From positions 1 through 64,000 of the forward strand of contig CAZWYL010000001.1 of assembly GCA_964638225.1 (NCBI GenBank): a stretch of 64,000 bases of DNA, read 5' to 3'. Both the position numbers and the translations under genes were made by a program. This document shows, piece by piece, positions 43,636 to 51,624 of the stretch; positions within the stretch are counted from its first letter, which is position 1; every line of letters starts with the position of its first letter. The DNA is from WJKK01 sp964638225 (lineage in GTDB: Bacteria; Patescibacteriota; WWE3; UBA101185; UBA10185). The notes beneath the pieces are model-generated. The model saw only the letters and a program-made list of their open reading frames with translations. It was not told the origin of the DNA and ran no database searches.

Positions 43636-43987
43636 TGCAGGAAGCCAGAGAATCGCTCTATTCATTTGAAATAGAGAGGAAAGTCCGGACTGCATAGGGT
43701 AAGGGGTTGGAAGGCAACTTCCGACGTATAACACATAAACGCTGGTGTTTCTTCTTGGAAACGAGAAGAAGACAGAAGGTGAATAAACACCTTCTGAGAG
43801 CAACAGAGACGAACTGTTTCCTAAGTCTTAGGATAGGGAAATAGAATGAAACGGGCAATCCCACCCGCAGCAATCCACGAATTCACCGTAAAGTCGACCC
43901 GACAAGCTATTTTGTAGCACGGTGTAAAGATGGAGCGTCAAGATAGATGATTCACTAAAACAGAATCCGGCTTATAGGCTTCCTGCA
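43636..43987 (+). ncRNA. rnpB: RNase P RNA
   Basis: Catalytic RNA of RNase P (tRNA 5' maturation), about 352 nt, type A-like. P1 is perfect: GCAGGAAGCC (43637-43646) with GGCTTCCTGC (43977-43986). P4 halves are kept: GAGGAAAGTCCGGACT and ACAGAATCCGGCTTATAGG. CCCACCCGCAGCAA and the AGATAGATGATT-like stretch also fit the conserved regions. Its own promoter lies 6 nt upstream. Open frames on the opposite strand here are shadows. Confidence 0.95.
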
Positions 43988-44012
43988 TAAAGATTCTTCT
44001 GGGGATCTTTAT
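43987..44012. other. 8-bp hairpin after rnpB
   Basis: ATAAAGAT, 10-nt loop, ATCTTTAT, starting directly after the P1 helix. No T-tract on either strand, so as a terminator it would be weak; it could mark the rnpB 3' end or the end of the perM transcript from the other side. Confidence 0.4.
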
Positions 44013-44032
44013 AGCTATAGCTAGACAAAGAT

Positions 44033-45037
44033 CTATTCACGAACAGAGGAATATCCAATAAAATGATCAAACAAAATTCCCAAAATCATAGTTATGGGGA
44101 CTGCCAAAATTGCCCCTACAATTCCAAAAAATTCCGCTCCAATAAGCAATGCGATTAGAATTACAAGTGGGCTAAAGCCCGAAACCTTTTGCATAATCTT
44201 AGGAGTTAAGAAATTCCCTTCTATTTGCTGAACAATAATGGAAACGCCTAAAGCCAAGAAACCCTTTAATGGAGAGTGAGCAAAACCAACCGCCGTGGCT
44301 ATTACTGCAGTGAATACCGGGCCTAAGATAGGTACTATCTCTAGAACCCCTCCAACAAAACCTAAAGCTAAAGAATAATTCATTCCTACAACAGAGTAAC
44401 CAATATAACCGAGAAAACCCACAACTAACATAGTGGTAACTTGCCCCTTAACCCAAGCACCTATCTTCACTTCAATTTTTTCAAAAATCTCCTCCACATC
44501 TTTTCGTACTTTCTTTCTAAATAAAGCAAAGAAACGTGCTTTTATGTTGTACCAATCCAAAGATAAATAAACAGAAATAACTATTAAAGTTAAAAAGCTG
44601 GAAACCATAGAGACAGAGTTAAGCAAAACTTTTGAGATATTTCCCTGTTTAGTAAATTCACTCAAAACATCCAAAAAACTCAACGACTCAAAAAGATTCT
44701 GCCCATTTATTTCAAAGTTAACCAAAAAATGGGAAAAATTATCTACAAGATTTTGAGATTGCGAAACTACCAAAGGTACGGCGGTGGTAAAGGCCAATAT
44801 GATAACTAACAAAAAGGACGCGTAAACCAAAATAACCGCAACATTTCGAGGCATGGGCTTATTCATTAGGGTAAATTTGGAAAAATATTCAACGGCTCCC
44901 TCTAAGGAAATAACCAATATTAACGCTAAAAATAGAATCGACAAAATACCTCTTAACTCATAAGTCACATATAATCCGAGAAGAATAGCTAAGGTTATGA
45001 GGACTGTTTTCACTGAAACGATGACTTCTTTGTTCAT
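44033..45037 (-). CDS. AI-2E/PerM family membrane protein
   Basis: 334 residues, about seven to eight helices. Family marks: the central cytosolic region with VRKDVEEIFEKIEVKIGAWV, the pair of helices GFVGGVLEIVPILGPVFTAV and the C-terminal EGNFLTPKIMQKVSGFSPLV with GIVGAILAVPITMI. Members are implicated in efflux of small molecules or cations; substrate unknown. ATG 45037 overlaps the miaA stop by 4 nt (ATGA). Confidence 0.88.
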   Translation of the reverse strand: MNKEVIVSVKTVLITLAILLGLYVTYELRGILSILFLALILVISLEGAVEYFSKFTLMNKPMPRNVAVILVYASFLLVIILAFTTAVPLVVSQSQNLVDNFSHFLVNFEINGQNLFESLSFLDVLSEFTKQGNISKVLLNSVSMVSSFLTLIVISVYLSLDWYNIKARFFALFRKKVRKDVEEIFEKIEVKIGAWVKGQVTTMLVVGFLGYIGYSVVGMNYSLALGFVGGVLEIVPILGPVFTAVIATAVGFAHSPLKGFLALGVSIIVQQIEGNFLTPKIMQKVSGFSPLVILIALLIGAEFFGIVGAILAVPITMILGILFDHFIGYSSVRE

Positions 45038-45957
45038 GGGTTAGGGCCTTTAAAATTATTATAAAGGGTTTTAAACAAATTGTCTTGTGTTATATTAAAC
45101 CACTCGATTTCAGAGTTTCTGTTGAAATAAGTTTGCTGCCTTCTCACGTACGCGTGCAAATTATACTGTGTCCTTTGAATAGACTCTTCGCGGGATCTTT
45201 TACCTTGATAAAACTCGCAAGCACTTTTATATACCAGATCGGATAGTTTTGGAGAGTTTTCAAAGCCTAAAGAAATAAGGTTTTTTACTTCTTCAATAAT
45301 TAAATTGTCATGCCAAATTTCTTCAACCCAATTGTCAACACGATTGTATAAGTAATCACGATCAGCAGTTAAACCCAGAAAAACAAAGTCTACATTATTT
45401 AAATAGGGGAGTGGGGTAGGGGATTGATCACTTTTTTCTCTCTCTAAAGCACGCACTAAACGATATTTATTATGAAAATCAGATCTATTTAATTCTATAT
45501 TTAACGACGTTACCTCTTTCTGTAATTCATCCAAAGACTTGCTCTCCAATCTTTTTCTAAGCTCGAAATCAGGAGGCCCTGACAAATTTTTGATTCTTCG
45601 TGTAAAAAAATCTATGTATAAACCGGTCCCTCCTGCAACTACAGGAAGAACACCTGCCTCTCTTAACTCGGAAGCCTTCTCTAGGGAGAATTTAGCAAAA
45701 TCATAAACAGAAAAGTACTCATTCGGCTTTACAACATCGTATCCCCATATTTTAACGCCATCTAGAATCCAAAAATTATCAAACTTTTCGTAGCTTATTT
45801 TCTTATTTACAGGGATTTTTCCAGTTCCCACATCCATGTACTTATAAATTTGTCTTGAATCAGCCGAAATAACTTCACCACCTAGATCCTCGCAAAATTT
45901 AAGCGCTAAACTTGTCTTTCCCGAAGATGTAGGTCCCACAATTACAGGAATCTTCAT
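45034..45957 (-). CDS. miaA: tRNA dimethylallyltransferase MiaA
   Basis: Adds the isopentenyl group to A37 of UNN-decoding tRNAs, 307 residues from ATG 45957. P-loop GPTSSGKTS at 8-16; EVISADSRQIYKYMDVGTGK; AGGTGLYIDFF. A TTG at 45978 would extend it by seven residues, but AAGGA and the ATGA overlap with miaB support 45957. Product is the substrate of MiaB encoded just upstream. Confidence 0.95.
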   Translation of the reverse strand: MKIPVIVGPTSSGKTSLALKFCEDLGGEVISADSRQIYKYMDVGTGKIPVNKKISYEKFDNFWILDGVKIWGYDVVKPNEYFSVYDFAKFSLEKASELREAGVLPVVAGGTGLYIDFFTRRIKNLSGPPDFELRKRLESKSLDELQKEVTSLNIELNRSDFHNKYRLVRALEREKSDQSPTPLPYLNNVDFVFLGLTADRDYLYNRVDNWVEEIWHDNLIIEEVKNLISLGFENSPKLSDLVYKSACEFYQGKRSREESIQRTQYNLHAYVRRQQTYFNRNSEIEWFNITQDNLFKTLYNNFKGPNP

Positions 45958-47111
45958 TTTTGCTTGTTTTCCTTCCAAACCCGTGTCAAATATTTATGTC
46001 TCCACTTCTTTTCAGATAAAGATACGTCATCATCATACATTTTCTCTGATAAAGTACCCTTCCGAGGAGAATACATAGCAATAAAGGCAACATTAAATTT
46101 TACTCTGTTAAAAAGAGCAACTGTATCCATAAATTGTTCACGAGTTTCACTGGGGAAGCCAACAATTATGTCTGTACCTAATTCTACATTTGGTTTCACC
46201 TTCTTTATTTTCTCAATCAACTCATAAAATTCTTCAACCGTGTGACGCCGATTCATCTTCTTAAGGACGTCGTTATTCCCAGATTGAACTGCAACATGGA
46301 GATAATTATCTATCTTCGGTAATTTTAAAATTTCAACTAAATCGTTTGTAAAATCAAATGGGTTGGACGATAAGAACGAGAGCTTCTCAATTCCCGCAAG
46401 ATTATGCACTCTCCTTACTAACTCAGTAAAAGGAAGTTTTTTGTCATCCCCTATCCTCACTTTACGCTTTTCTTCAGTAGACAGCCCCCATGAATTAACA
46501 TTTTGCCCACAGAGAGTAATATGATCTATTCCCTGCTTTGTGAGTAATTTAACCTCTTTCAAAATATCTTCTTCTGAACGTGAAATTTCCTTTCCCCTTG
46601 CGTAAGGAACTACACAATAAGAGCAAAAATTATCGCAACCGTAAGAAATATTTACATAGCCTTTTGAAGAATCCACTAATATACCAGAGGAATTCTTAAA
46701 GTCAGCAAAATCTGTATTTCTAATTAAGTTTTGCGCTTCCAAATGATCAGGAAGGGTGAGCAATTCGGAAGGACTTAGATACAAGTCAACCCAAGGTGTT
46801 CGCTCATCAAGTTCTTTAAAAGGATATAATACTCTCCCGCCTTTAACCGAACCAACCATACAACCCGCTAAAACAACGAAGGGTCTGCCCTCTAGCTGAT
46901 TCAGCTTCTTTGCCAAACCATAGACCTTATCTTCACTTTTTTGTCTTACAGAACAGGAATTAATTACAAAAAGGTCGCACTCTTCTAAACTTCCAGCAGA
47001 TTCCATACCCAAAATTTCTAGAACAGAAGTTAGGCGTGAAGAATCGGATTCATTAGCCTGACAACCAAAGGTTTTTATATAAAATTTTTTTGGGGAGTAA
47101 ATTTTCTTCAC
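45954..47111 (-). CDS. miaB: tRNA-2-methylthio-N6-dimethylallyladenosine synthase MiaB, no TRAM domain
   Basis: Radical-SAM methylthiotransferase, 385 residues from GTG 47111. Auxiliary cluster cysteines 17, 53 and 84; radical-SAM triad GCDNFCSYC at Cys159, 163 and 166. The usual family length is about 440; here the chain ends shortly after the radical-SAM barrel (RHKYLTRVWKENKQK), so the C-terminal TRAM RNA-binding domain is missing. The family assignment rests on the miaA neighbour. TATAAT lies exactly 6 nt before the GTG. Confidence 0.9.
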   Translation of the reverse strand: MKKIYSPKKFYIKTFGCQANESDSSRLTSVLEILGMESAGSLEECDLFVINSCSVRQKSEDKVYGLAKKLNQLEGRPFVVLAGCMVGSVKGGRVLYPFKELDERTPWVDLYLSPSELLTLPDHLEAQNLIRNTDFADFKNSSGILVDSSKGYVNISYGCDNFCSYCVVPYARGKEISRSEEDILKEVKLLTKQGIDHITLCGQNVNSWGLSTEEKRKVRIGDDKKLPFTELVRRVHNLAGIEKLSFLSSNPFDFTNDLVEILKLPKIDNYLHVAVQSGNNDVLKKMNRRHTVEEFYELIEKIKKVKPNVELGTDIIVGFPSETREQFMDTVALFNRVKFNVAFIAMYSPRKGTLSEKMYDDDVSLSEKKWRHKYLTRVWKENKQK

Positions 47112-47117
47112 ACGCGC

Positions 47118-47123
47118 ATTATA
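47118..47123 (-). promoter_or_regulatory. -10 box TATAAT, 6 nt before miaB GTG
   Basis: TATAAT, then GCGCGT, then GTG 47111: leaderless geometry with a GTG start and no Shine-Dalgarno. Heads the miaB-miaA-perM unit. Confidence 0.65.
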
Positions 47124-47131
47124 GCAGGGCT

Positions 47132-47857
47132 TTAGGAATTTTCTTCAGAAGCTGAGTATTTCTCAAGTAAGAATTCTTTACGAGTTTTATCCAGATTTCC
47201 CGGAAATTTTGTGAAATCCTCAACATAAGCTAGCACATTAGAAGGAAAATCTTTCTCTGAAAAGCGGTGCCAATCCCAAATAACTATGACATCCATCTTT
47301 GCCTTATCTGCAGATTTTGCCCCCTCCGGTGAATCTTCAAAAACAAGAAGTTCCTCGGGCTTCAACTCCATATTATTTGACGCAAGCTTGTAAATTTCCG
47401 GGTGAGGCTTCTTTTTTTTGACATCATCCCCGTAAATAATGGTATTAAAAGAATTTCCAATTCCCACCTTCTCCACTACCCTACTGCCAACATCTCTGTC
47501 TGTATTTGTAACTAAACCAAGTTTAAACTTCTTCTCTTCTCTCAGCACATGAGAAAAGTGCCAAAAACCCTCTTTAACTTCCACTCCCTCAGTTTCAACA
47601 AATTTAAGAAACTCACTCTTGGTTTGTCTTACCAGTTGTTCCATAGACACCCCCGGACTCCTACCTACAAAATTTAAATAATCACTCCATACAACGGGAA
47701 TGTCCTTGCCGGAAATGAAGTTTTTACCTTTCCATTCAATGTCAAGATTGGAAGCAACCTCCTCAAATGCTTTATTCCAGAGATCTGAGGATTCAATTAC
47801 AGTACCGTCCAAATCAAAAACTACTCCTTTTTTGTCTAAAAAGAATTGCTTAAACAT
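47132..47857 (-). CDS. HAD-superfamily hydrolase (beta-phosphoglucomutase/phosphatase type)
   Basis: Soluble Rossmann-like phosphohydrolase, 241 residues. Motif I VFDLDGTVIESS with the nucleophile Asp (about residue 15), cap domain at about 20-95, motif II LVTNTD, Lys before KKPHPEIY, and motif IV VFEDSPEGAKSADKAKM. The cap type fits small-sugar phosphatases or beta-phosphoglucomutases; substrate not predictable. Its ATG abuts the TAG of the small gene upstream. Confidence 0.85.
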   Translation of the reverse strand: MFKQFFLDKKGVVFDLDGTVIESSDLWNKAFEEVASNLDIEWKGKNFISGKDIPVVWSDYLNFVGRSPGVSMEQLVRQTKSEFLKFVETEGVEVKEGFWHFSHVLREEKKFKLGLVTNTDRDVGSRVVEKVGIGNSFNTIIYGDDVKKKKPHPEIYKLASNNMELKPEELLVFEDSPEGAKSADKAKMDVIVIWDWHRFSEKDFPSNVLAYVEDFTKFPGNLDKTRKEFLLEKYSASEENS

Positions 47858-48037
47858 CTAAAGGTTAGTTCCTTCTTCCTTTATGGCTTTAATAATTGCA
47901 TGGACGGCGGCAATAGGACCTCCTATCAAATTAATAGGAAATAAATACCACCGAGCACTAGCCCAAAAGGTAACATAGATTGCATAGATAAAGCCTAGAA
48001 ATAAATACAGATAAATAAAGTTTAAAAAGTATTGCAC
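47858..48037 (-). CDS. Small membrane protein, 59 residues
   Basis: Short gene from GTG 48037 to TAG 47858-47860. The first 25 residues are almost all hydrophobic or aromatic (FLNFIYLYLFLGFIYAIYV), then WASARWYLFPINLIGGPIAA and a charged end (KAIKEEG). Its stop touches the ATG of the HAD gene, which implies coupled translation. A TATAAT sits 1 nt before the GTG, so if this is the promoter the GTG would not be transcribed and the start is uncertain. Family unknown. Confidence 0.6.
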   Translation of the reverse strand: MQYFLNFIYLYLFLGFIYAIYVTFWASARWYLFPINLIGGPIAAVHAIIKAIKEEGTNL

Positions 48038-48059
48038 AATTATAGATTAACAGAGGCAG

Positions 48060-48088
48060 TTGAGTGCGTCAAAGAGTTCAGATAAACT
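48060..48088 (+). promoter_or_regulatory. Promoter with start codon near +1 (zinc ribbon gene)
   Basis: -35 TTGAGT (48060-48065), 17-nt spacer, -10 TAAACT (48083-48088), then AATATAC and ATG 48096. Leaderless geometry, 7-nt form; it supports ATG 48096 over the longer frame from 48060. Confidence 0.5.
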
Positions 48089-48095
48089 AATATAC

Positions 48096-48377
48096 ATGAG
48101 TAACTTAAAAACCAAAGACCAAACAAATTTAGTCAATGAAAGCGAAGATAAAGAGGAGATTCTGGGTAGTAAAACCGCAGTATTTAATTGCCCAAACTGT
48201 GGTAAATTAACCCAAGATGAGGTGATTTTTAATTGCAACATCTGCGGACAAGCGGAACTTATTTTCAAAGAAGGCGTTTATATGTGTCCTCAATGTCTTG
48301 TCCCAGGAGAAAACTTTGAATGCATGGAGTGCGGAAATAAAAAAGTTACTTTGAACTTTAAGAAAAACCCAGATTAA
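48096..48377 (+). CDS. Double zinc-ribbon protein
   Basis: 93 residues. Four CxxC knuckles make two zinc sites: CPNC, CNIC, CPQC and CMEC, in the last 65 residues; residues 1-30 are polar and charged. No catalytic motif. Such proteins often bind nucleic acid or act as small adaptors. Single-gene unit, ending 1 bp from convergent ruvX. Confidence 0.7.
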   Translation: MSNLKTKDQTNLVNESEDKEEILGSKTAVFNCPNCGKLTQDEVIFNCNICGQAELIFKEGVYMCPQCLVPGENFECMECGNKKVTLNFKKNPD

Positions 48378-48378
48378 A

Positions 48379-48801
48379 TTAAGATTTTGAATCCTTCTCA
48401 CGAAAATATCTTTTTAGTATTACTGCAGCCGAGTAGTGATCTTTTGTCTGCCTACTTTTCTGAGGTACTCCAGAATTTAACATAACTTTAGATGCCTTTT
48501 TAGTTGTAGAGTGTTCATCTATGAAAGTTACTGGTTTTTTTGATTTAATTTTCAAAATTTTTGCAAACTTTCTGGTCTTGAGTGATTGCGGGGTTTCCTT
48601 ACCCTCAAAAGTTAGAGGCAAACCTAAAACCAACTCATCCACATTATAGTCCCTAATTATGTGTAAAATTTTGGCAGCGGCAGCATTTGAATTTTTCCCG
48701 GATATGACATGTAAAGGCTTCGCGGCCCCCGCCCTGCCAAAAGCCAAACCTATGTTTGCTTCACCATAATCTATACCTAAAACACTTTCCACCTTGGCCA
48801 T
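48379..48801 (-). CDS. ruvX: YqgF/RuvX Holliday-junction resolvase-like nuclease
   Basis: RNase H-fold nuclease, 140 residues, with roles in pre-16S rRNA processing in other bacteria. Asp11 in VLGIDYGEANIGLAFG, LVLGLPLTFEGKE, FIDEHSTTKKA, and the last acidic residue in KDHYSAAVIL. Starts directly after the baseplate-J-like gene in the same unit. Confidence 0.92.
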   Translation of the reverse strand: MAKVESVLGIDYGEANIGLAFGRAGAAKPLHVISGKNSNAAAAKILHIIRDYNVDELVLGLPLTFEGKETPQSLKTRKFAKILKIKSKKPVTFIDEHSTTKKASKVMLNSGVPQKSRQTKDHYSAAVILKRYFREKDSKS

Positions 48802-50352
48802 TTAACCCTCCTCTATTTCAATTAAAATTTTATCTGTATCCTTGGGAATTGTTGATTTAAAAGGTACGCCGGGAGAGAGGTTCAATTCATATGTGGAAAC
48901 ACTGTTCATACTACCAATTTCCCTTTGAACATCTTCTATGGAAGCTCCAGCCAACTCCTTCTTAAGAGCGGCTATGTCGATATCAGGTACTACTGTTGTT
49001 TTAACCGTAACCTGCAAATCAGCCGTTGTAGCACTCAACACAGTATCTTCAGTTCTCCCTAAAACTTCAACATTTAATGTGTGTTTCCCTCCCGAAAGTG
49101 AGTACTCTTCAGGCACATACTCGCCCAATATATTCATTATTAATTGATCCAATTCCTTTTCAGGGTATGTTAAAGCGGAAACTCCTAAAGACTGTCTTAC
49201 AAAAATCTCTTCTGCCTCATCCTCAACTTCGTGGCTTATTTCCGGTTCCTCCCAATTCTCACTTCCCGAACCCTGAATCATTTTATACCCCAAAGGAATT
49301 ACCTCCTCCAGGGCTGGCTCAGCTTTAGGAGCTAATTTAGTCCGTACTTTCTCCAGTAGAACTGTTATGTCTTCTTCGGAAACAATTGCTATATATTCCT
49401 CGGAACCACCTTCAAAATCACCGTCGGATTTAGCAACCAATTCAGATCTTTCATAGCCATTAAACTCTAAAGTTTTCCCATCGTCTATATTATATTTCTC
49501 ACCAATCTCTAAAGCCTCGACCTCAGCAGCAGCTTCCCCCGGAGTCATGGGACTTGCGGGGTCTTCCGGAATTTCATAAGACAGGGGCGGCACTGTTACA
49601 TCCTCGGTCAATATAAAAACTAAACCCTCATCATCACCCTTATAAACAACTTCCGTGCCTTCCTCTAAATCAATCTCTTCCTCCATTCTATTGTAGGTAC
49701 TAATGGTTCCTACAGCCTTCTCCCCCACAATTCTTTCTCCAGTAGTTTCAATACTAGTTTCTTCAAATAAAACAGTGGAAACTATCTTACCTTCTAAAGT
49801 TTTTTCTTCGGCATTTGTAGTTTCTTCGGAATCAACTCGTACAGTTAGACTGCGTGCAATAGGTTCAGCTTTAGTAATAAGCTTTATATAGGCCTTTTGA
49901 GAAGAAACATAACGATTAACTCCATAAACTCCCACTAAAACTACAAGCATCAGGATACCTAGCAGTACAAAGTTCAACTTAAAAGAGAAATTAGTTAAAT
50001 TTGGCTTTGGTATTTTTGGAAGATTCTTCAGAGAGACAAAACTAAAAATAGATTTCATACTAGAAAGAAAACCCTCGGAATCTCTTGTCTCAACAGCATA
50101 TACCTCACTAAAATCAGCGGAGTCGGAAGTCTTTATCTGGTTAATAAGCTCCGTGCCATAAACATCATCTGTTTCAAAATTTACGGTCTTGCCTAGTTTT
50201 TCTAAACTGGAGATCAAGAATTGTAAATTTAGCCTGTTTTGCAAAATTAATGCACCGGAAGGAATAAAAACATCTATCTCAGACTCCTTAACCTTAGCTA
50301 ACTCCGATAAGATCGTATAGACGTCTTTCATTTTTGCCACTTTATAAATCAT
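48802..50352 (-). CDS. Baseplate J-like (gp47-like) membrane-anchored protein
   Basis: 516 residues: an N-terminal soluble part of about 125 residues, one helix near 130-150, and a large outside region rich in beta strands. AVGTISTYNRMEEEIDLEEG then VYKGDDEGLVFILTEDVTVP matches the repeat often annotated as baseplate J/gp47 in CPR genomes. Acidic throughout. Overlaps the PilM-like gene by 4 nt (ATGA), so they are co-expressed and may form one envelope structure. Function unknown; it is not evidence for a phage. Confidence 0.6.
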   Translation of the reverse strand: MIYKVAKMKDVYTILSELAKVKESEIDVFIPSGALILQNRLNLQFLISSLEKLGKTVNFETDDVYGTELINQIKTSDSADFSEVYAVETRDSEGFLSSMKSIFSFVSLKNLPKIPKPNLTNFSFKLNFVLLGILMLVVLVGVYGVNRYVSSQKAYIKLITKAEPIARSLTVRVDSEETTNAEEKTLEGKIVSTVLFEETSIETTGERIVGEKAVGTISTYNRMEEEIDLEEGTEVVYKGDDEGLVFILTEDVTVPPLSYEIPEDPASPMTPGEAAAEVEALEIGEKYNIDDGKTLEFNGYERSELVAKSDGDFEGGSEEYIAIVSEEDITVLLEKVRTKLAPKAEPALEEVIPLGYKMIQGSGSENWEEPEISHEVEDEAEEIFVRQSLGVSALTYPEKELDQLIMNILGEYVPEEYSLSGGKHTLNVEVLGRTEDTVLSATTADLQVTVKTTVVPDIDIAALKKELAGASIEDVQREIGSMNSVSTYELNLSPGVPFKSTIPKDTDKILIEIEEG

Positions 50353-51581
50353 TTTTGTTCTTCCCGCATTTTATAATAAATATTAGATAAAGCTAGGGGC
50401 AAGGTCCAGGACAATGAGGAAGCTTCGCCTGATAAGTCTGAAATCTCTACTAATTTAGCAGAAGCAGAGATTTTCTCAAAATTGGGGGGCGCTTTAAAGG
50501 GAATCGACTTATACCAGGGCTCCGTAGAAAGCAATTGGAAAAGATCTGAAATTTCAAAACCCGAACCTACAACTAAAACTTTTGAAGAAAATGTTTTAAT
50601 TCCCGTAAAGTCAAAGAAAACGGCATTTAAAGCTTGTGACCAGATAACAAAAAACTGTCTTATTACCTTCTGTACTTCTACTGCGATTGAAGAATCAAGA
50701 GTACCTTTTTTATACTTCTCTAAAACCTCTTGAGCCTCATCATAATGTAAATCAAGCTTAGAAGAAATTTGATTCAAGATAGAGATAACACCCATATTAA
50801 TAAATCTAGATCCCACTAGTCCATCTCCAAAAGCCACGGATACCTCTGTAAAGGCTGTGTCCAAGTTAACCAAGACACAGTTGCGATAGCTTGAATTAAG
50901 CTCTCTAAGTGAACTATAGAGCGCGTAACTCATTGAAGAAACTGTTATAATTTTAAGTCCCAGCTTTTTAGCAACACGCTGTAATTTTCGCAGATAGAAA
51001 TCTTCGGCAAAAGATCCAAACCAAGAAATTTCCAGTTCCCTACCTTCCAAACCTATGGGATCTCTCGTAAGAGTGCCGTCAATCTTCCTGGATATATCCG
51101 CGGAGGCTATTAATTCTAAGTTAGAATCCATGTCACCTTTTTGAGTTACTAAAAGATCCTGTGCTCTGAAAAAAGCGTTTTTATGAGCTTGTTCCAAAAG
51201 TTCCGTAACCTGATCTTCTACAAAGCGCTCTTTAGCAGGTGTTTCTAATCTGACTACAGACATAAGATCAATACAATGATCTGAAGAAATACCAAACAGT
51301 ACTTGTTGAGGTAATTCTGAATAATCTTCGCGCATTTCAGAAAGAATATCTTCCAAAGTTTCTATAAGATAGGCTTCTCTATCGTCCTGGTCAAATAAAC
51401 CACCCGATGTTATAAATCTGGAAACAGCGCCAACAACTTGGGCTTTTACACCGCCGCTGTCGGGAGAGCTTATCATTTCAAAATAAGCCACTTGAACTTT
51501 AAATGGATCAAACTTTATCACCAAAAAGTTATCCTCCGAGGTTCTTTTTTTCTTGAAATCAAGGAAAGGCAGTTTAAACAT
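50349..51581 (-). CDS. PilM/FtsA-like actin-fold protein
   Basis: Cytosolic actin-like ATPase fold, 410 residues. LVIKFDPFKVQVAYFE (phosphate-1 region), NCVLVNLDTAFTEVSVAFGDG (phosphate-2), and KVLVVGSGFEISDLFQ (adenosine region) follow each other as in PilM/FtsA. The N-terminal FKLPFLDF resembles a PilN-binding or membrane-binding tail. Pairs with the baseplate-J-like protein downstream. TATAAT lies 7 nt before the ATG. Confidence 0.7.
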   Translation of the reverse strand: MFKLPFLDFKKKRTSEDNFLVIKFDPFKVQVAYFEMISSPDSGGVKAQVVGAVSRFITSGGLFDQDDREAYLIETLEDILSEMREDYSELPQQVLFGISSDHCIDLMSVVRLETPAKERFVEDQVTELLEQAHKNAFFRAQDLLVTQKGDMDSNLELIASADISRKIDGTLTRDPIGLEGRELEISWFGSFAEDFYLRKLQRVAKKLGLKIITVSSMSYALYSSLRELNSSYRNCVLVNLDTAFTEVSVAFGDGLVGSRFINMGVISILNQISSKLDLHYDEAQEVLEKYKKGTLDSSIAVEVQKVIRQFFVIWSQALNAVFFDFTGIKTFSSKVLVVGSGFEISDLFQLLSTEPWYKSIPFKAPPNFEKISASAKLVEISDLSGEASSLSWTLPLALSNIYYKMREEQK

Positions 51582-51588
51582 TGTTTAA

Positions 51589-51594
51589 ATTATA
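51589..51594 (-). promoter_or_regulatory. -10 box TATAAT, 7 nt before the PilM-like ATG
   Basis: TATAAT, then TTAAACA, then ATG 51581; leaderless geometry. It lies in the 43-bp gap after the 720-residue acidic protein gene. Confidence 0.55.
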
Positions 51595-51624
51595 CAAAAG
51601 CCTGTAATGTTTTGCTAACCGGAG

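Noticed and set aside
43600..43873. Two minus-strand open frames of about 70 codons
   Set aside because: They lie antisense in the RNase P RNA gene, whose conserved regions and P1 pairing are unmistakable.
48802..50352. Phage tail gene (baseplate J)
   Set aside because: No other phage gene is near, the protein has a membrane helix, and it is fused in expression with a PilM-like protein.
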